Origin: an uncultured SAR86 cluster bacterium
Lineage (GTDB): Bacteria > Pseudomonadota > Gammaproteobacteria > Magnimaribacterales > D2472
Direction: 5' to 3'
Assembly (NCBI GenBank): GCA_902582355.1
Contig: CACHRR010000002.1
Span: forward strand, 1-64,000
Length of the DNA stretch: 64,000 nt
The notes beneath the pieces were generated by a model. That model was not told the DNA's origin and made no database searches. It worked only from the letters and a program-made list of their open reading frames with translations. Shown in pieces: positions 1 to 12,850 of the stretch; within the stretch, counting starts at the first letter, position 1, and each line of letters begins with the position of its first letter. Made by a program: the position numbers and the translations under genes.

Positions 1-225
1 ATAAGGTATTGAAATAGGACTAAAAGGTAAAACTGTAAGAATCCCAAGACCTAAGCTTTTAAAAATCTGTCTTAATTGTTTATTTGCTTTATTAATTTCT
101 TTTTCAGTTGCATACCCTTCAATATAGCTTATATATATATCGAGCATTTTTTTATTCTCTTCTGTCTCTTCTAAAAATAGATCTTTTAGCTTATAAAGAT
201 TTTGCTTTAATTTTTCTGCATTCAT
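1..225 (-). CDS. LETM1-like short protein, N-terminal part (truncated by window edge)
   Basis: The minus strand from an ATG at 225 stays open for 75 codons to the window edge, so only the N-terminus is seen. The first 55 residues are charged and helical with many Lys/Glu, followed by a small hydrophobic block (GLGILTVLPFSPISIP). From memory, this helix-plus-LPxxS/G-IP layout resembles short LETM1-like proteins found in marine bacteria. It is divergent from nth, leaving 32 nt between the two starts. The function is unknown; reading frame and composition support a real gene, while the family name is tentative. Confidence 0.55.
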   Translation of the reverse strand, partial: MNAEKLKQNLYKLKDLFLEETEENKKMLDIYISYIEGYATEKEINKANKQLRQIFKSLGLGILTVLPFSPISIPY

Positions 226-257
226 TTTTTTTAAAATATTATGCTACATTTATTAAT

Positions 258-911
258 ATGATTAAATCTGAAAGAGCAAAGATTATAAAAAAAATTTTGG
301 ATAAAACATATCCTACAATATCCATACCTCTTAATCACATAGATAACTTTACTTTACTTATTGCAGTTCTTTTATCAGCACAATGTACCGATGAAAGAGT
401 AAACCAAATAACTCCTCATCTTTTTTCTATTGCGTCAGATCCCATAAATATGTCTAAGTTATCAATTAATAAAATATATAAAATTATTAAACCCTGTGGA
501 CTAGGACCTCAAAAATCAAAAGCAATTTCTGAGCTGTCAAAAATCTTAGTGAAGGAGTTTAATGGTGAAGTACCTAATAATTTTATTGATTTAGAAAAAT
601 TGCCGGGCGTTGGACACAAAACTGCATCAGTAGTGATGAGTCAGGGTTTTGGTTTGCCAGCATTTGCTGTTGATACTCATATTCACAGACTAGCGCAAAG
701 ATGGGGCCTGACTAATGGAAAAAATGTTAAAAAAACTGAGGAAGATCTTAAAAAAACTTTTCCAAAAAAATCTTGGAACAAACTTCATCTACAAATTATT
801 TTTTGGGGAAGAGAGTATTGCACGGCTAGATCTTGTCATGGAATTGAGTGCAAAATATGTAGATCATGTTATCCAAAAAGAAAGAAACCTTTTGTGCACA
901 AAAGACCTTAG
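258..911 (+). CDS. nth: Endonuclease III (DNA glycosylase/AP lyase)
   Basis: Base-excision repair enzyme that removes oxidised pyrimidines and nicks abasic sites. The ATG at 258 gives 217 residues, close to the usual ~211. The open frame extends upstream but that part has no family similarity and overlaps the divergent gene. The helix-hairpin-helix LPGVGHKTA carries the catalytic Lys, and VDTHIHR carries the catalytic Asp. The C-terminal Fe-S region has Cys, but spaced C-x4-C-x4-C-x2-C-x2-C instead of the textbook C-x6-C-x2-C-x5-C, so the cluster may be bound differently. It lies just upstream of glyA in the same direction. Confidence 0.93.
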   Translation: MIKSERAKIIKKILDKTYPTISIPLNHIDNFTLLIAVLLSAQCTDERVNQITPHLFSIASDPINMSKLSINKIYKIIKPCGLGPQKSKAISELSKILVKEFNGEVPNNFIDLEKLPGVGHKTASVVMSQGFGLPAFAVDTHIHRLAQRWGLTNGKNVKKTEEDLKKTFPKKSWNKLHLQIIFWGREYCTARSCHGIECKICRSCYPKRKKPFVHKRP

Positions 912-957
912 ATAATATAAAATTACATCTTATTTGAAAATTATTAATTTAAAATTT

Positions 958-2280
958 ATGAAACAATCTACTAATTATAATATTTTTACTACTAAGATTA
1001 AAAAATCGTCAAAAAGTGATAACATTTTTGCAAGTAAGGAATCTATAAAAGATTATGATACAGAATTATGGTCATCCTTTGAACACGAATCTGATAGACA
1101 AGAAGATCATATTGAATTAATAGCATCTGAAAATTATGCTTCAAAAAGAATACTTGAAGCTCAAGGTTCTTTATTAACGAATAAATACGCTGAAGGATAT
1201 CCATCCAAAAGATACTATGGTGGTTGTGAATATGTTGATATTGCAGAAAATTTAGCAATAGAAAGAGCAAAAGAGCTTTACAAAGCAGATTATGCGAATG
1301 TTCAACCACATTCTGGTTCATCAGCAAATGCAGCTGCATATCTAGCATTATTGGAACCGAACGATACTATTCTAGGAATGAGTCTAGACCACGGAGGCCA
1401 TTTAACACATGGTTCAAAAGTTAATTTTTCTGGCAGAAATTATAAGAGTTTTCAATATGGTCTTCATCCCAAAACACATGATATTAACTATGATGAAGTA
1501 AGAGAATTAGCAAAAAAACATAAACCTAAATTAATAATTGCAGGTTTTTCAGCATTCACTGGGATTATAGATTGGAAAAAATTTCGTGAAATATCTGATG
1601 AAGTAGGTGCTTATTTTTTAGTTGATATGGCACATGTTTCTGGACTTGTCGCAGCGGGCTTGTATCCATCTCCCATTCCTTATGCTGATGTGGTTACATC
1701 AACCACTCACAAAACATTGCGAGGGCCAAGATCAGGAATAATTCTTGCAAGAGCAAATGAAGAGATTGAAAAAAAACTAAATTCTGCTGTGTTTCCAGGA
1801 TCTCAAGGCGGTCCACTAATGCATGTTGTTGCTGCTAAAGCAATATGCTTTAAAGAAGCTCTTGAACCAGAATTTAAGATTTATATTAAACAAGTAATGG
1901 ACAATGCAAAGACTATGGCAAAGTCCTTAATGTCTAATGGTATAGATATAGTTAGTAATGGAACTGAAAATCATATTATATTAGTTGATCTCAGATCTAA
2001 GGGTATAACTGGCAAAGATCTCGAGAAAGTACTTGGATCCGTGAATATTACCGTCAATAAAAATTCTGTTCCAAATGATCCTGCATCTCCTTTCGTTACT
2101 TCAGGTATAAGGATTGGAACACCTGCTGCTACCACTAGAGGATTTAAAGAAAAAGAAATTATTCAGGTCAGTAACTGGATTTCAAGTATTATAAATAATT
2201 TTGAAAATGAAGATTTGCAAAAGAATGTTAAAAAGGAAGTACAAAATCTTACGAATAATTTCCCAGTATATAATGTATAA
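958..2280 (+). CDS. glyA: Serine hydroxymethyltransferase
   Basis: PLP enzyme interconverting serine and glycine and charging tetrahydrofolate with a one-carbon unit. Family blocks are clear: [39 protein letters not shown] and the PLP-Lys segment [14 protein letters not shown]. From the ATG at 958 it has 440 residues, about 22 more than the E. coli enzyme. The extra residues are an N-terminal Lys/Ser/Asn-rich tail before KDYDTELW. An in-frame TTG at 934 is an alternative start. The stop is immediately followed by the nrdR ATG, so the two are probably co-transcribed and coupled. Confidence 0.95.
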   Translation: MKQSTNYNIFTTKIKKSSKSDNIFASKESIKDYDTELWSSFEHESDRQEDHIELIASENYASKRILEAQGSLLTNKYAEGYPSKRYYGGCEYVDIAENLAIERAKELYKADYANVQPHSGSSANAAAYLALLEPNDTILGMSLDHGGHLTHGSKVNFSGRNYKSFQYGLHPKTHDINYDEVRELAKKHKPKLIIAGFSAFTGIIDWKKFREISDEVGAYFLVDMAHVSGLVAAGLYPSPIPYADVVTSTTHKTLRGPRSGIILARANEEIEKKLNSAVFPGSQGGPLMHVVAAKAICFKEALEPEFKIYIKQVMDNAKTMAKSLMSNGIDIVSNGTENHIILVDLRSKGITGKDLEKVLGSVNITVNKNSVPNDPASPFVTSGIRIGTPAATTRGFKEKEIIQVSNWISSIINNFENEDLQKNVKKEVQNLTNNFPVYNV

Positions 2281-2760
2281 ATGTATTGCCCTTTTTGCCA
2301 AGCTGAAGATACTAAGGTAATTGATTCAAGACTAGTTGCAGACGGCTCACAAATCAGAAGAAGAAGAGAATGTGAGGTATGTCATTCAAGATTTACGACT
2401 TTTGAAACGATTGATCTTGCTCTTCCAAGAGTAATTAAGAGTAACGGAGAAAGACAACCTTTTAACGGTGCAAAGTTAAAAGCAGGTATGCTTAGAGCAC
2501 TAGAAAAGAGACCTTTATCTACTGAAGAAATTGATACTATTTTTGGAAAAATTTTAAAAGAAATAAGAACAAAGGGTGTACGAGAAATTAATTCAATCGA
2601 AATTGGAAAAATTATGATGAATGCCTTGAAAGAAGTAGATACTGTTGCCTATGTTCGTTTTGCTTCTGTATATAGAGATTTCCAAGATATAGAAGATTTT
2701 TCTCAAGAAATTAGTTCTTTGAGTAAGGAAAAGCCATCAAAGAAAAATAAAAAAAAATGA
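2281..2760 (+). CDS. nrdR: Transcriptional repressor NrdR
   Basis: ATP/dATP-sensing repressor of ribonucleotide reductase genes. It has the N-terminal zinc ribbon with paired cysteines (CPFC at residues 3-6 and CEVC at 31-34), the basic stretch RRRRECEVCHSRFTTFE, and a following ATP-cone (VIKSNGERQPFNGAKLKAGMLRALEKRP). Length of 159 compares with ~150 in E. coli; the extra is a Lys-rich tail. It starts on the base after the glyA stop and overlaps ribD by an ATGA, the common gammaproteobacterial order nrdR-ribD. Confidence 0.96.
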   Translation: MYCPFCQAEDTKVIDSRLVADGSQIRRRRECEVCHSRFTTFETIDLALPRVIKSNGERQPFNGAKLKAGMLRALEKRPLSTEEIDTIFGKILKEIRTKGVREINSIEIGKIMMNALKEVDTVAYVRFASVYRDFQDIEDFSQEISSLSKEKPSKKNKKK

Positions 2761-3767
2761 ACTACGAAGATTTAATGCTTCGGGTAATTAAAAAAGCAAA
2801 TCAATTTAAATATACAACTAAACCAAACCCTGTTGTAGGTGCAATAATTTTCAAAGCAAATAAAGTAATCTCAGAGGGCTATCACGAGATATATGGAGGT
2901 AATCATGCAGAAATTAATGCAATTGAAGAAGCACAAAAATATCAAGGTAAAAAATTTCAAGACTTTTCAGAACTAACATTATTATGCACCTTAGAACCTT
3001 GCAGTCATATTGGAAAAACAGGATCATGCGCTGAATTCATAGTTCAGGCAGGTTTTAAAAACATAATAATTGGTGCTGTTGATCCAAATCCAAAGGTATC
3101 AGGTCGTGGTATAGAAATTTTAAGAAATAATAAAATTAATGTTGAAGTTGGAGTATGTGAAGATCTTGTAGAAAAACAAAATAAATTTTTTTTCTATAAG
3201 CATAAAAATAATAAGCCATATATCACTGTTAAAATCGCATCCTCTCTCGATGGTAAGTCACATTACAACAATAATGAAAAAATTTTTATTACTACTGAAT
3301 CATCCCGAAATGATGTTCAGTTAATAAGAGCGAAATATGATGCAATTCTAACTGGAGGAAATACTCTTAGAAATGACAATCCACAAATGAATGCCCGTGT
3401 TGATTTTTCGGTAAATCAAGCAAAAAAGATATTATTAACTCAAAAACCTTTTGATAAAAATTTAAATTTCTTTAAAAATGCATCTGTTGATGTTTTCGAA
3501 ATTACTAATTTAATTGACATTATTAATTCATATCAAAAAAGCGAAATATGTTCAATTTTAGTTGAGTCAGGTCCAAGATTGGTAAATTCATTTCTTAAAG
3601 AAGGAATAGTAGATGAATTGATTATATACACTTCAAAAAAAGAGCTTGGTAAAGAAGGTATAAGTTGGTTTGATAAAGATAATGCTGTTGAAAGTTATGG
3701 TTTTAAATTAGAATCCACATGTAAAATTAACACTGATACAAAAGAGATATTTATAAAAGATGAATAA
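2757..3767 (+). CDS. ribD: Bifunctional pyrimidine deaminase/reductase of riboflavin synthesis
   Basis: Catalyses the deamination and reduction steps after GTP ring opening in riboflavin synthesis. The N-terminal deaminase domain has the zinc motifs HAEINA and [15 protein letters not shown]. The C-terminal reductase begins near [11 protein letters not shown] and includes [18 protein letters not shown]. At 336 residues it is shorter than E. coli RibD (367), mostly in the reductase half. The start overlaps the nrdR stop (ATGA) and its end overlaps the next gene by 8 nt, consistent with translational coupling. Confidence 0.95.
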   Translation: MNYEDLMLRVIKKANQFKYTTKPNPVVGAIIFKANKVISEGYHEIYGGNHAEINAIEEAQKYQGKKFQDFSELTLLCTLEPCSHIGKTGSCAEFIVQAGFKNIIIGAVDPNPKVSGRGIEILRNNKINVEVGVCEDLVEKQNKFFFYKHKNNKPYITVKIASSLDGKSHYNNNEKIFITTESSRNDVQLIRAKYDAILTGGNTLRNDNPQMNARVDFSVNQAKKILLTQKPFDKNLNFFKNASVDVFEITNLIDIINSYQKSEICSILVESGPRLVNSFLKEGIVDELIIYTSKKELGKEGISWFDKDNAVESYGFKLESTCKINTDTKEIFIKDE

Positions 3768-4839
3768 AAGTAATATTCTAGACATTATTAGAGACATCAA
3801 AGATGGGAAGATGGTAATAATCATTGATGATGAATCAAGAGAAAACGAGGGTGATCTTGTTTGTGCAGCTGAATTAGTTACTCCTGAAATTGTTAACTTT
3901 ATGGCTTCAAAAGGTAAGGGTTTGATTTGTCTACCTATGAGTACTTCGCTTTGTCAAAAATATAATCTTCAAATGATGACAAATAATAACAGAGCTACAA
4001 ATAAAACTGCTTTTACTGTATCAATTGAGGCTGCGGAAGGTATAAGTACTGGAATTTCTGCTGCTGATAGATCTCATACAATTAAAACAGCAGTAAATAA
4101 AAATTCAAAATCATCAGACATTGTTCAACCAGGACATGTCTTTCCACTCAAAGCAATGAAAGGAGGCGTTTTAAGCAGAGCCGGTCATACCGAAGCTGCT
4201 TGTGATTTAGCAAAATTAGCTGGATTACAATCTGCAGGAGTGATATGCGAAATTATGAATGATGATGGAACAATGGCTCGAAGAGATGATCTTCTAAAGT
4301 TTGGTCAAAAAAATAATATTAAATTAGGTACTATTGCAGATTTAATTGATTATAGATTGTCAATGGATGCTACTGTCGAGTCAGTTCTTGATAAAGATGT
4401 TGAAAATGAGTTTGGCGAATTTAAGCTAAATGTGTGGAGAGATAAAATACGTGATGAATATCATTTTTCTCTAATGAAAGGTAATCTTAAATCTGTAGAA
4501 TCACCATTAGTAAGGGTTCAAACACAAAGTATTCTTCAAGATACTTTGGGAATAGATGAGCTTGGTAAAAATTGGTCTATTAGGAGTTCATTAAAAAGAA
4601 TTGCTTATGAGGGAACTGGATTATTTGTGCTTATTAATCATAAAGATGCAAAAAGCTACTGGTTAAATAAACTTGAAGAGAAAGAAATAGAGCCAAAGAG
4701 TAATAGAAGAGTCATTGGTGTCGGTTCTCAAATTTTAAGGGCTTTTGACTTGAAAAAAATTTCTGTTCTTGGAACTCCAACAAAATATAACGCTGTTTCT
4801 GGATTTAATATAGAAATAACAGGATTTGTAAATGAGTAA
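3760..4839 (+). CDS. ribB: 3,4-dihydroxy-2-butanone-4-phosphate synthase with degenerate RibA-like C-terminal domain
   Basis: Makes the four-carbon unit for lumazine from ribulose 5-phosphate. The N-terminal ~200 residues have the signature [11 protein letters not shown] and [13 protein letters not shown]. The C-terminal ~150 residues align in general layout with GTP cyclohydrolase II ([17 protein letters not shown]) but lack the zinc-binding cysteines and the HHGECLTGD..RCDCG-type motif, so cyclohydrolase activity is unlikely. This RibBX-like fusion means a separate active RibA must lie outside the window. It overlaps ribD (8 nt) and ribH (8 nt). Confidence 0.92.
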   Translation: MNKSNILDIIRDIKDGKMVIIIDDESRENEGDLVCAAELVTPEIVNFMASKGKGLICLPMSTSLCQKYNLQMMTNNNRATNKTAFTVSIEAAEGISTGISAADRSHTIKTAVNKNSKSSDIVQPGHVFPLKAMKGGVLSRAGHTEAACDLAKLAGLQSAGVICEIMNDDGTMARRDDLLKFGQKNNIKLGTIADLIDYRLSMDATVESVLDKDVENEFGEFKLNVWRDKIRDEYHFSLMKGNLKSVESPLVRVQTQSILQDTLGIDELGKNWSIRSSLKRIAYEGTGLFVLINHKDAKSYWLNKLEEKEIEPKSNRRVIGVGSQILRAFDLKKISVLGTPTKYNAVSGFNIEITGFVNE

Positions 4840-5219
4840 AGTGTTAATAGTTCATACTGGATGGTATCGAAAAAGTGTTAAAAAAATGAATCAGTTTTCC
4901 ATTGAAGTTATAGAAAAAAAATATACTTTTGATAAAGTGGAAGCACCTGGAGCGATTGAGCTTGCTGCTTTAGCTAAAAATAGAATACTTAAAAATAAAT
5001 ATATTGGTGTAATCTTCAATGGGATAGTCATTAGGGGTGAAACTTCACATTATGATCTAATATCAAATGAAACTTTTAGATCAATCGGCATACTTGCCGA
5101 AAATTTTTATGATATTGCTGTTATCAATAATGTAATTTGTGTTGAAAATGAAGATCAACTTAAAGAGAGGCTAGAAAAAAATACAAAGAATAATACTAAA
5201 GCTCTGATGCTTCTCATTG

Positions 5220-5236
<17 letters not shown>
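4832..5236 (+). CDS. ribH: 6,7-dimethyl-8-ribityllumazine synthase (short)
   Basis: Condenses the RibD and RibB products to lumazine. Recognisable elements are VEAPGAIELAALAK (family VPGAxELP) and GIVIRGETSHYDLIS, with the catalytic His in SHYD. At 134 residues it is about 20 shorter than E. coli RibH. It lacks the usual N-terminal extension and has a compressed C-terminus (EKNTKNNTKALMLL in place of GxKAGNKGxEAA), which could affect capsid assembly. It overlaps ribB by 8 nt upstream and nusB downstream. Motifs plus operon position make the call firm. Confidence 0.9.
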
Positions 5237-7720
<2,484 letters not shown>

Positions 7721-7728
<8 letters not shown>

Positions 7729-8761
7729 CATCATCACCTTTTTTCTTATTTTCTTCCATTATCTTGTCTAGTGGTAGATAAAGTAAGTTATTCCCTCCTT
7801 CTACATCGACCATTATTTTAGTTGAGTTTGATAGAACTGACTGGAGTGCATCAAGATATAATCTGTCTCTAGTAACCTCAGGCGCTTTTGCATATTCCTC
7901 TAGAAGCTTATTAAATCTATCCACCTCACCCTCTGCTTTTGCCACTACCTCTTCCTTATAAGCCTCTGCCCCTCTAATTCTTGCCTGAGCTTGACCTCTA
8001 GCTTCTGGGACAATTGTTAATGCATATCTTTCAGCTTCGTTCTGAAGTCTTTCTTTATCTTCTCTAGCTGCAACAACGTCATCAAAAGCATTTTTTACTG
8101 CTGCAGGAGGGTCAGTTTTTTCTATATTTACCTGTTGTACTAATAAACCTGTTTGATAAATATCTAAATATTGCTGTAATCGTGTTTGTACTTCCTGTGC
8201 AATGTTTTCTCTTCCAACGGTTAATGTTTGATCAAGAGTATTATCACCAACAACATGTCGCAGAGCACTTTCTATTGCATTTCTGAGGCTACCTTCAGGA
8301 TCTTTAACATTTAGAACAAAATCTTTGAGGTTAGCAATTCTATATTGAGCTGATACAGTAACATCAACAATATTTTCATCTTTGGTAAGCATGCTATTTG
8401 TTTGTGTATATCTTCTTGTCAATGAAACATTTTCAATATACCTTTCATCAATTCCAGCAAATCTAAAATTTAGGCCTTCTTCTTGTTCTTCATAAAACTC
8501 ACCAAATCTCAAAATAACTGCTCTTTCAGATGCATCCAGCTGATAAATACATTGATAAGCATAAATTACTGAAAAACCAAACAAAGCATACATGAGTATT
8601 CTAGATGGAGAGATATTTAAATTATTTCCGCCGCCACCGGATCCATTAGATGAAGACTTTTTACCACCCAGAATGGATGAAAATTTTTTCATCAATTCAT
8701 CAAAATCAGGGGAATCATTTTTATTTCCCCATGGATCTTTGTTTTGATTTTCCCAATTCAC
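7721..8761 (-). CDS. hflK: HflK, subunit of the HflKC regulator of FtsH
   Basis: Partner of HflC in the large membrane ring around FtsH. The N-terminal ~50 residues are cytoplasmic and Gly/Asn/Ser-rich (GNKNDSPDFDELMKKF), followed by a membrane helix (ILMYALFGFSVIYAYQCIYQ), the SPFH domain (LDASERAVILRFGEFYEEQEEGLNFR) and a helical tail. The start is GTG at 8761, supported by an AGAGGTG about 8 nt upstream. Length of 346 is below the ~419 of E. coli HflK because of a shorter glycine-rich head and tail. miaA lies directly upstream; hfq and hflX, usual between them, are not here. Confidence 0.94.
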
Positions 8762-8821
8762 TTTTTTATCACCTCTTGAGTTTTACTTATTATAAACATA
8801 TGTTGGGACTTATTATCATAT

Positions 8822-9739
8822 TTAAAGTCTTGATTTTATTTTTTCAAGCTCCTTATCAAAAACACTAATTGTACTTTCTTTAATCTCTGTATGAATATCC
8901 CAACTTCTTTGCCATGTAATTTGTTTTTTTGCTAATTGTCTAGTTGCATACAAAGCTTTTTCAAAAAATGTTTTGAGATTACTGTTGCCGTTAAGATAAC
9001 TAAACATCTGTTTATAATTTATAGATTTTCTTAAAGGATGATTATCTTTTATTGTATATTTAGAAAGCAAACTTTCTGCCTCCTTAACAAAGCCTTTTTC
9101 GAGAATTTCATTTAACCTTATTTCAATATTTTTATGAAGCCTTTTTCTGTCTTCAACTAAACCAAACTGATGAATATCATATTTATTTTTTAGAAGTTTA
9201 TTTTGTTTTATAGAAAAAATATTGGTCATTAATTTACCAGTAGAATTAAAAATTTCAAGTGCTCTTATTATTCTAACTTCATCATTCATATTTATTTTAT
9301 TGGCATAATCTGGATCAATCTCTTTCAACATTGAATGTAAGAAGTTTTTTTGATTTTTAGATTTTATTTTTTCAAGATTTTTCCGATACTCATTATCTCT
9401 TTTCGGCATATCATGAAAACCATTTTGAAGTAATTTAAAATACATCATTGTGCCACCAACAAATAATGGAATTTTTTTATTTAAGTGTGCTTTTTCGATT
9501 ATTTTTTTTGAGGAGTTATAGAAATCGGCGACTGTAAAAATTTCATTAGGTGTAACGACATCAATCATTTTATGCGGATATTTTTTTAGAATATTTTTGG
9601 TAGGTTTTGCAGAGCCAATATTACAGTCTTTGTAGACCATCACAGAATCAACACTTATTAACTCCACTGGAAATTTTTTTGATGAATTTATTGCTAAATT
9701 AGTCTTACCAGATGCAGTTGGTCCGAAAAGAAATACAAT
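8822..9739 (-). CDS. miaA: tRNA dimethylallyltransferase, start unclear (ATT or frameshifted)
   Basis: Prenylates A37 of tRNAs reading UNN codons. The frame carries the P-loop FLFGPTASGKT, VELISVDSVMVYKDCNIGSAKP, and FVGGTMMYFKLLQNG. No ATG, GTG or TTG lies between an in-frame TGA just upstream (about 9778-9780) and the GTG at 9667, which would delete the P-loop. Two explanations fit. One is an ATT start at 9739, with AAAGGA 5 nt before it, giving 305 residues. The other is the ATG at 9776 inside the end of glnB followed by a one-base slip in an eight-A run (9757-9764), giving 317 residues, close to the 316 of E. coli. Identity is certain; the N-terminus is not. Confidence 0.88.
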   Translation of the reverse strand: MVFLFGPTASGKTNLAINSSKKFPVELISVDSVMVYKDCNIGSAKPTKNILKKYPHKMIDVVTPNEIFTVADFYNSSKKIIEKAHLNKKIPLFVGGTMMYFKLLQNGFHDMPKRDNEYRKNLEKIKSKNQKNFLHSMLKEIDPDYANKINMNDEVRIIRALEIFNSTGKLMTNIFSIKQNKLLKNKYDIHQFGLVEDRKRLHKNIEIRLNEILEKGFVKEAESLLSKYTIKDNHPLRKSINYKQMFSYLNGNSNLKTFFEKALYATRQLAKKQITWQRSWDIHTEIKESTISVFDKELEKIKSRL

Positions 9740-9762
9740 TGGTTTCCTTTTGTTACTTTTTT

Positions 9763-11332
<1,570 letters not shown>

Positions 11333-11378
11333 TAATAACTTCGAGAACTAATAATGTAATAATACATCTTAATATCTC

Positions 11379-12254
11379 ATGAAATATGCTTTATTGAAAA
11401 TTCTTATACTTTTTTGGCAAGTCCTAATGCTCTTCCCAGCTAGTTTCCATGAGGTTCTTAGAAAAATGTTTATTTATAATTTAGTAAGACTTTTTTTTAG
11501 AAGAAATAGGTATAGCAAAATTAATATTATTAATTGTTTCCCCAAACTTGATGAACAAGAAGTGAATAAAATATATAGGAAAAACCTATTTGAATTAAGC
11601 AATATTTTTTTTACTACTGGGGTTGCATGGTTTTGGTCAAATAAACGAATTCAAAAAAATATTCCATATGAGATTGATGGTATTAATAAACTTTTAAACG
11701 TTCAAAAATCTAAAAATGGAATTCTTTTGTTTTTTAAGCATTCTCTTCATTTGGAGTTAGATACTAGAATTCTTGGTATGAATGCAGAAATTTACGGAAT
11801 TGAGAGAGAACATAACTCAAAAAATTATAACTTAGTGCAAAGAAAAGGGAGACTTAAAGGTTTAGTAGATATAGTAGATAGAAAAAATACTTTTACTTTT
11901 ATGAGATGGCTAAAAAATGGAAAAACTGTTCTTTATGCACCTGATCAAGATTATGGATCCAAGAAATCATTAGATATAGATTTTTTTAATTTACCAGCAG
12001 CTACCATCAAAGCACCTTATAAAATTATGAGAAAAACAAATTGTAAAATTTTTTTCCTAAATTCATATTACAAAAAAAATAAACTTATACTAAATATTGA
12101 AGAGCTAGATATGTATCATTTATCAGAGCTAGAATTTTTAACAAAATTAAATAATTTTATTGAGAGTAAAATTGTACTTAATCCAAGCGAGTACCTCTGG
12201 CAGCACAGAAGATTTAAATCAACCTTAGGTAAAAATGGCATCTATAAAAAATGA
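11379..12254 (+). CDS. Lipid A biosynthesis lauroyl/myristoyl acyltransferase (LpxL/LpxM family)
   Basis: Membrane-bound late acyltransferase that adds a secondary acyl chain to Kdo-lipid A. It has an N-terminal hydrophobic anchor (KILILFWQVLMLFP), the catalytic H-x4-E motif within KHSLHLELDT, then YAPDQDYG (family PDQDxG) and a C-terminal WQHRRFKST (family THRRFK). At 291 residues it is slightly shorter than LpxL (306). It is divergent from waaA, consistent with a role on Kdo-containing lipid A. It overlaps the next methyltransferase by ATGA. Which chain it transfers cannot be told. Confidence 0.9.
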   Translation: MKYALLKILILFWQVLMLFPASFHEVLRKMFIYNLVRLFFRRNRYSKINIINCFPKLDEQEVNKIYRKNLFELSNIFFTTGVAWFWSNKRIQKNIPYEIDGINKLLNVQKSKNGILLFFKHSLHLELDTRILGMNAEIYGIEREHNSKNYNLVQRKGRLKGLVDIVDRKNTFTFMRWLKNGKTVLYAPDQDYGSKKSLDIDFFNLPAATIKAPYKIMRKTNCKIFFLNSYYKKNKLILNIEELDMYHLSELEFLTKLNNFIESKIVLNPSEYLWQHRRFKSTLGKNGIYKK

Positions 12255-12850
12255 TAGATGAAATCAATCAATTAAAAGGATTTATGCCTATCAATGAGGG
12301 AACTGCTCTTTTAAAGTGGGCAAAAAAATTTTCTAAAAGTGGTCCGGTAATGGAAATTGGCACATATTGTGGTAAATCAACAATTTATCTTGCAATTGGA
12401 GCATTACATAATAATCAAACTGTTTATACTATTGATCATCATAAAGGTTCTGAGGAACATCAAATAAATGAAGAATATTTTGATTCTGAAATATATGATT
12501 TTACTCAAGAAAGAGTAAATACTTTTCCACTTTTAATAAAAAATATAAATAAATTATGTATTAAAAATATAATTCCAATTATTTCTGAATCTTCCAGAGT
12601 TTCAAAAAATTGGGAGACTGATTTAAGTATGCTATTTATTGACGGTGGTCATTCACTTGAATCTGCAAACAATGACTATGATTGCTGGGAGCCAAGAATA
12701 ATTAAGGGCGGCGCCCTTGTAATTCATGATATTTTTGAAAATCCTGAAGATGGGGGTCAAGCTCCATTTGAAATATATAAAAGATCTATTGAGGATAATT
12801 ACAAACTATTCGAAAGAGTCGATACAACAGTATGTTTAATAAAGGTTTGA
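12251..12850 (+). CDS. Class I SAM-dependent methyltransferase, family 24-like
   Basis: The Rossmann-type sequence has motif I as GPVMEIGTYCGKSTIYLA, an acidic strand-2 end (VYTIDHH), and MLFIDGGHSLESANNDYDCW, typical of the Methyltransf_24 group (O-methyltransferases often acting on glycans or small molecules). 199 residues, no signal peptide or membrane helix. It starts by ATGA overlap with the acyltransferase gene and converges with the toroid-protein gene (15-nt overlap of ends). Context suggests methylation of a cell-envelope saccharide or lipid, but the substrate is unknown. Confidence 0.75.
   Translation: MIDEINQLKGFMPINEGTALLKWAKKFSKSGPVMEIGTYCGKSTIYLAIGALHNNQTVYTIDHHKGSEEHQINEEYFDSEIYDFTQERVNTFPLLIKNINKLCIKNIIPIISESSRVSKNWETDLSMLFIDGGHSLESANNDYDCWEPRIIKGGALVIHDIFENPEDGGQAPFEIYKRSIEDNYKLFERVDTTVCLIKV

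Noticed and set aside
108..257. Upstream extension of nth to a start at 108
   Set aside because: The extra 50 residues have no Nth similarity and lie antisense to the LETM1-like gene; ATG 258 gives the family length.
3760..4839. Bifunctional RibBA
   Set aside because: The RibA half lacks the zinc cysteines and catalytic motif, so only RibB activity is supported.
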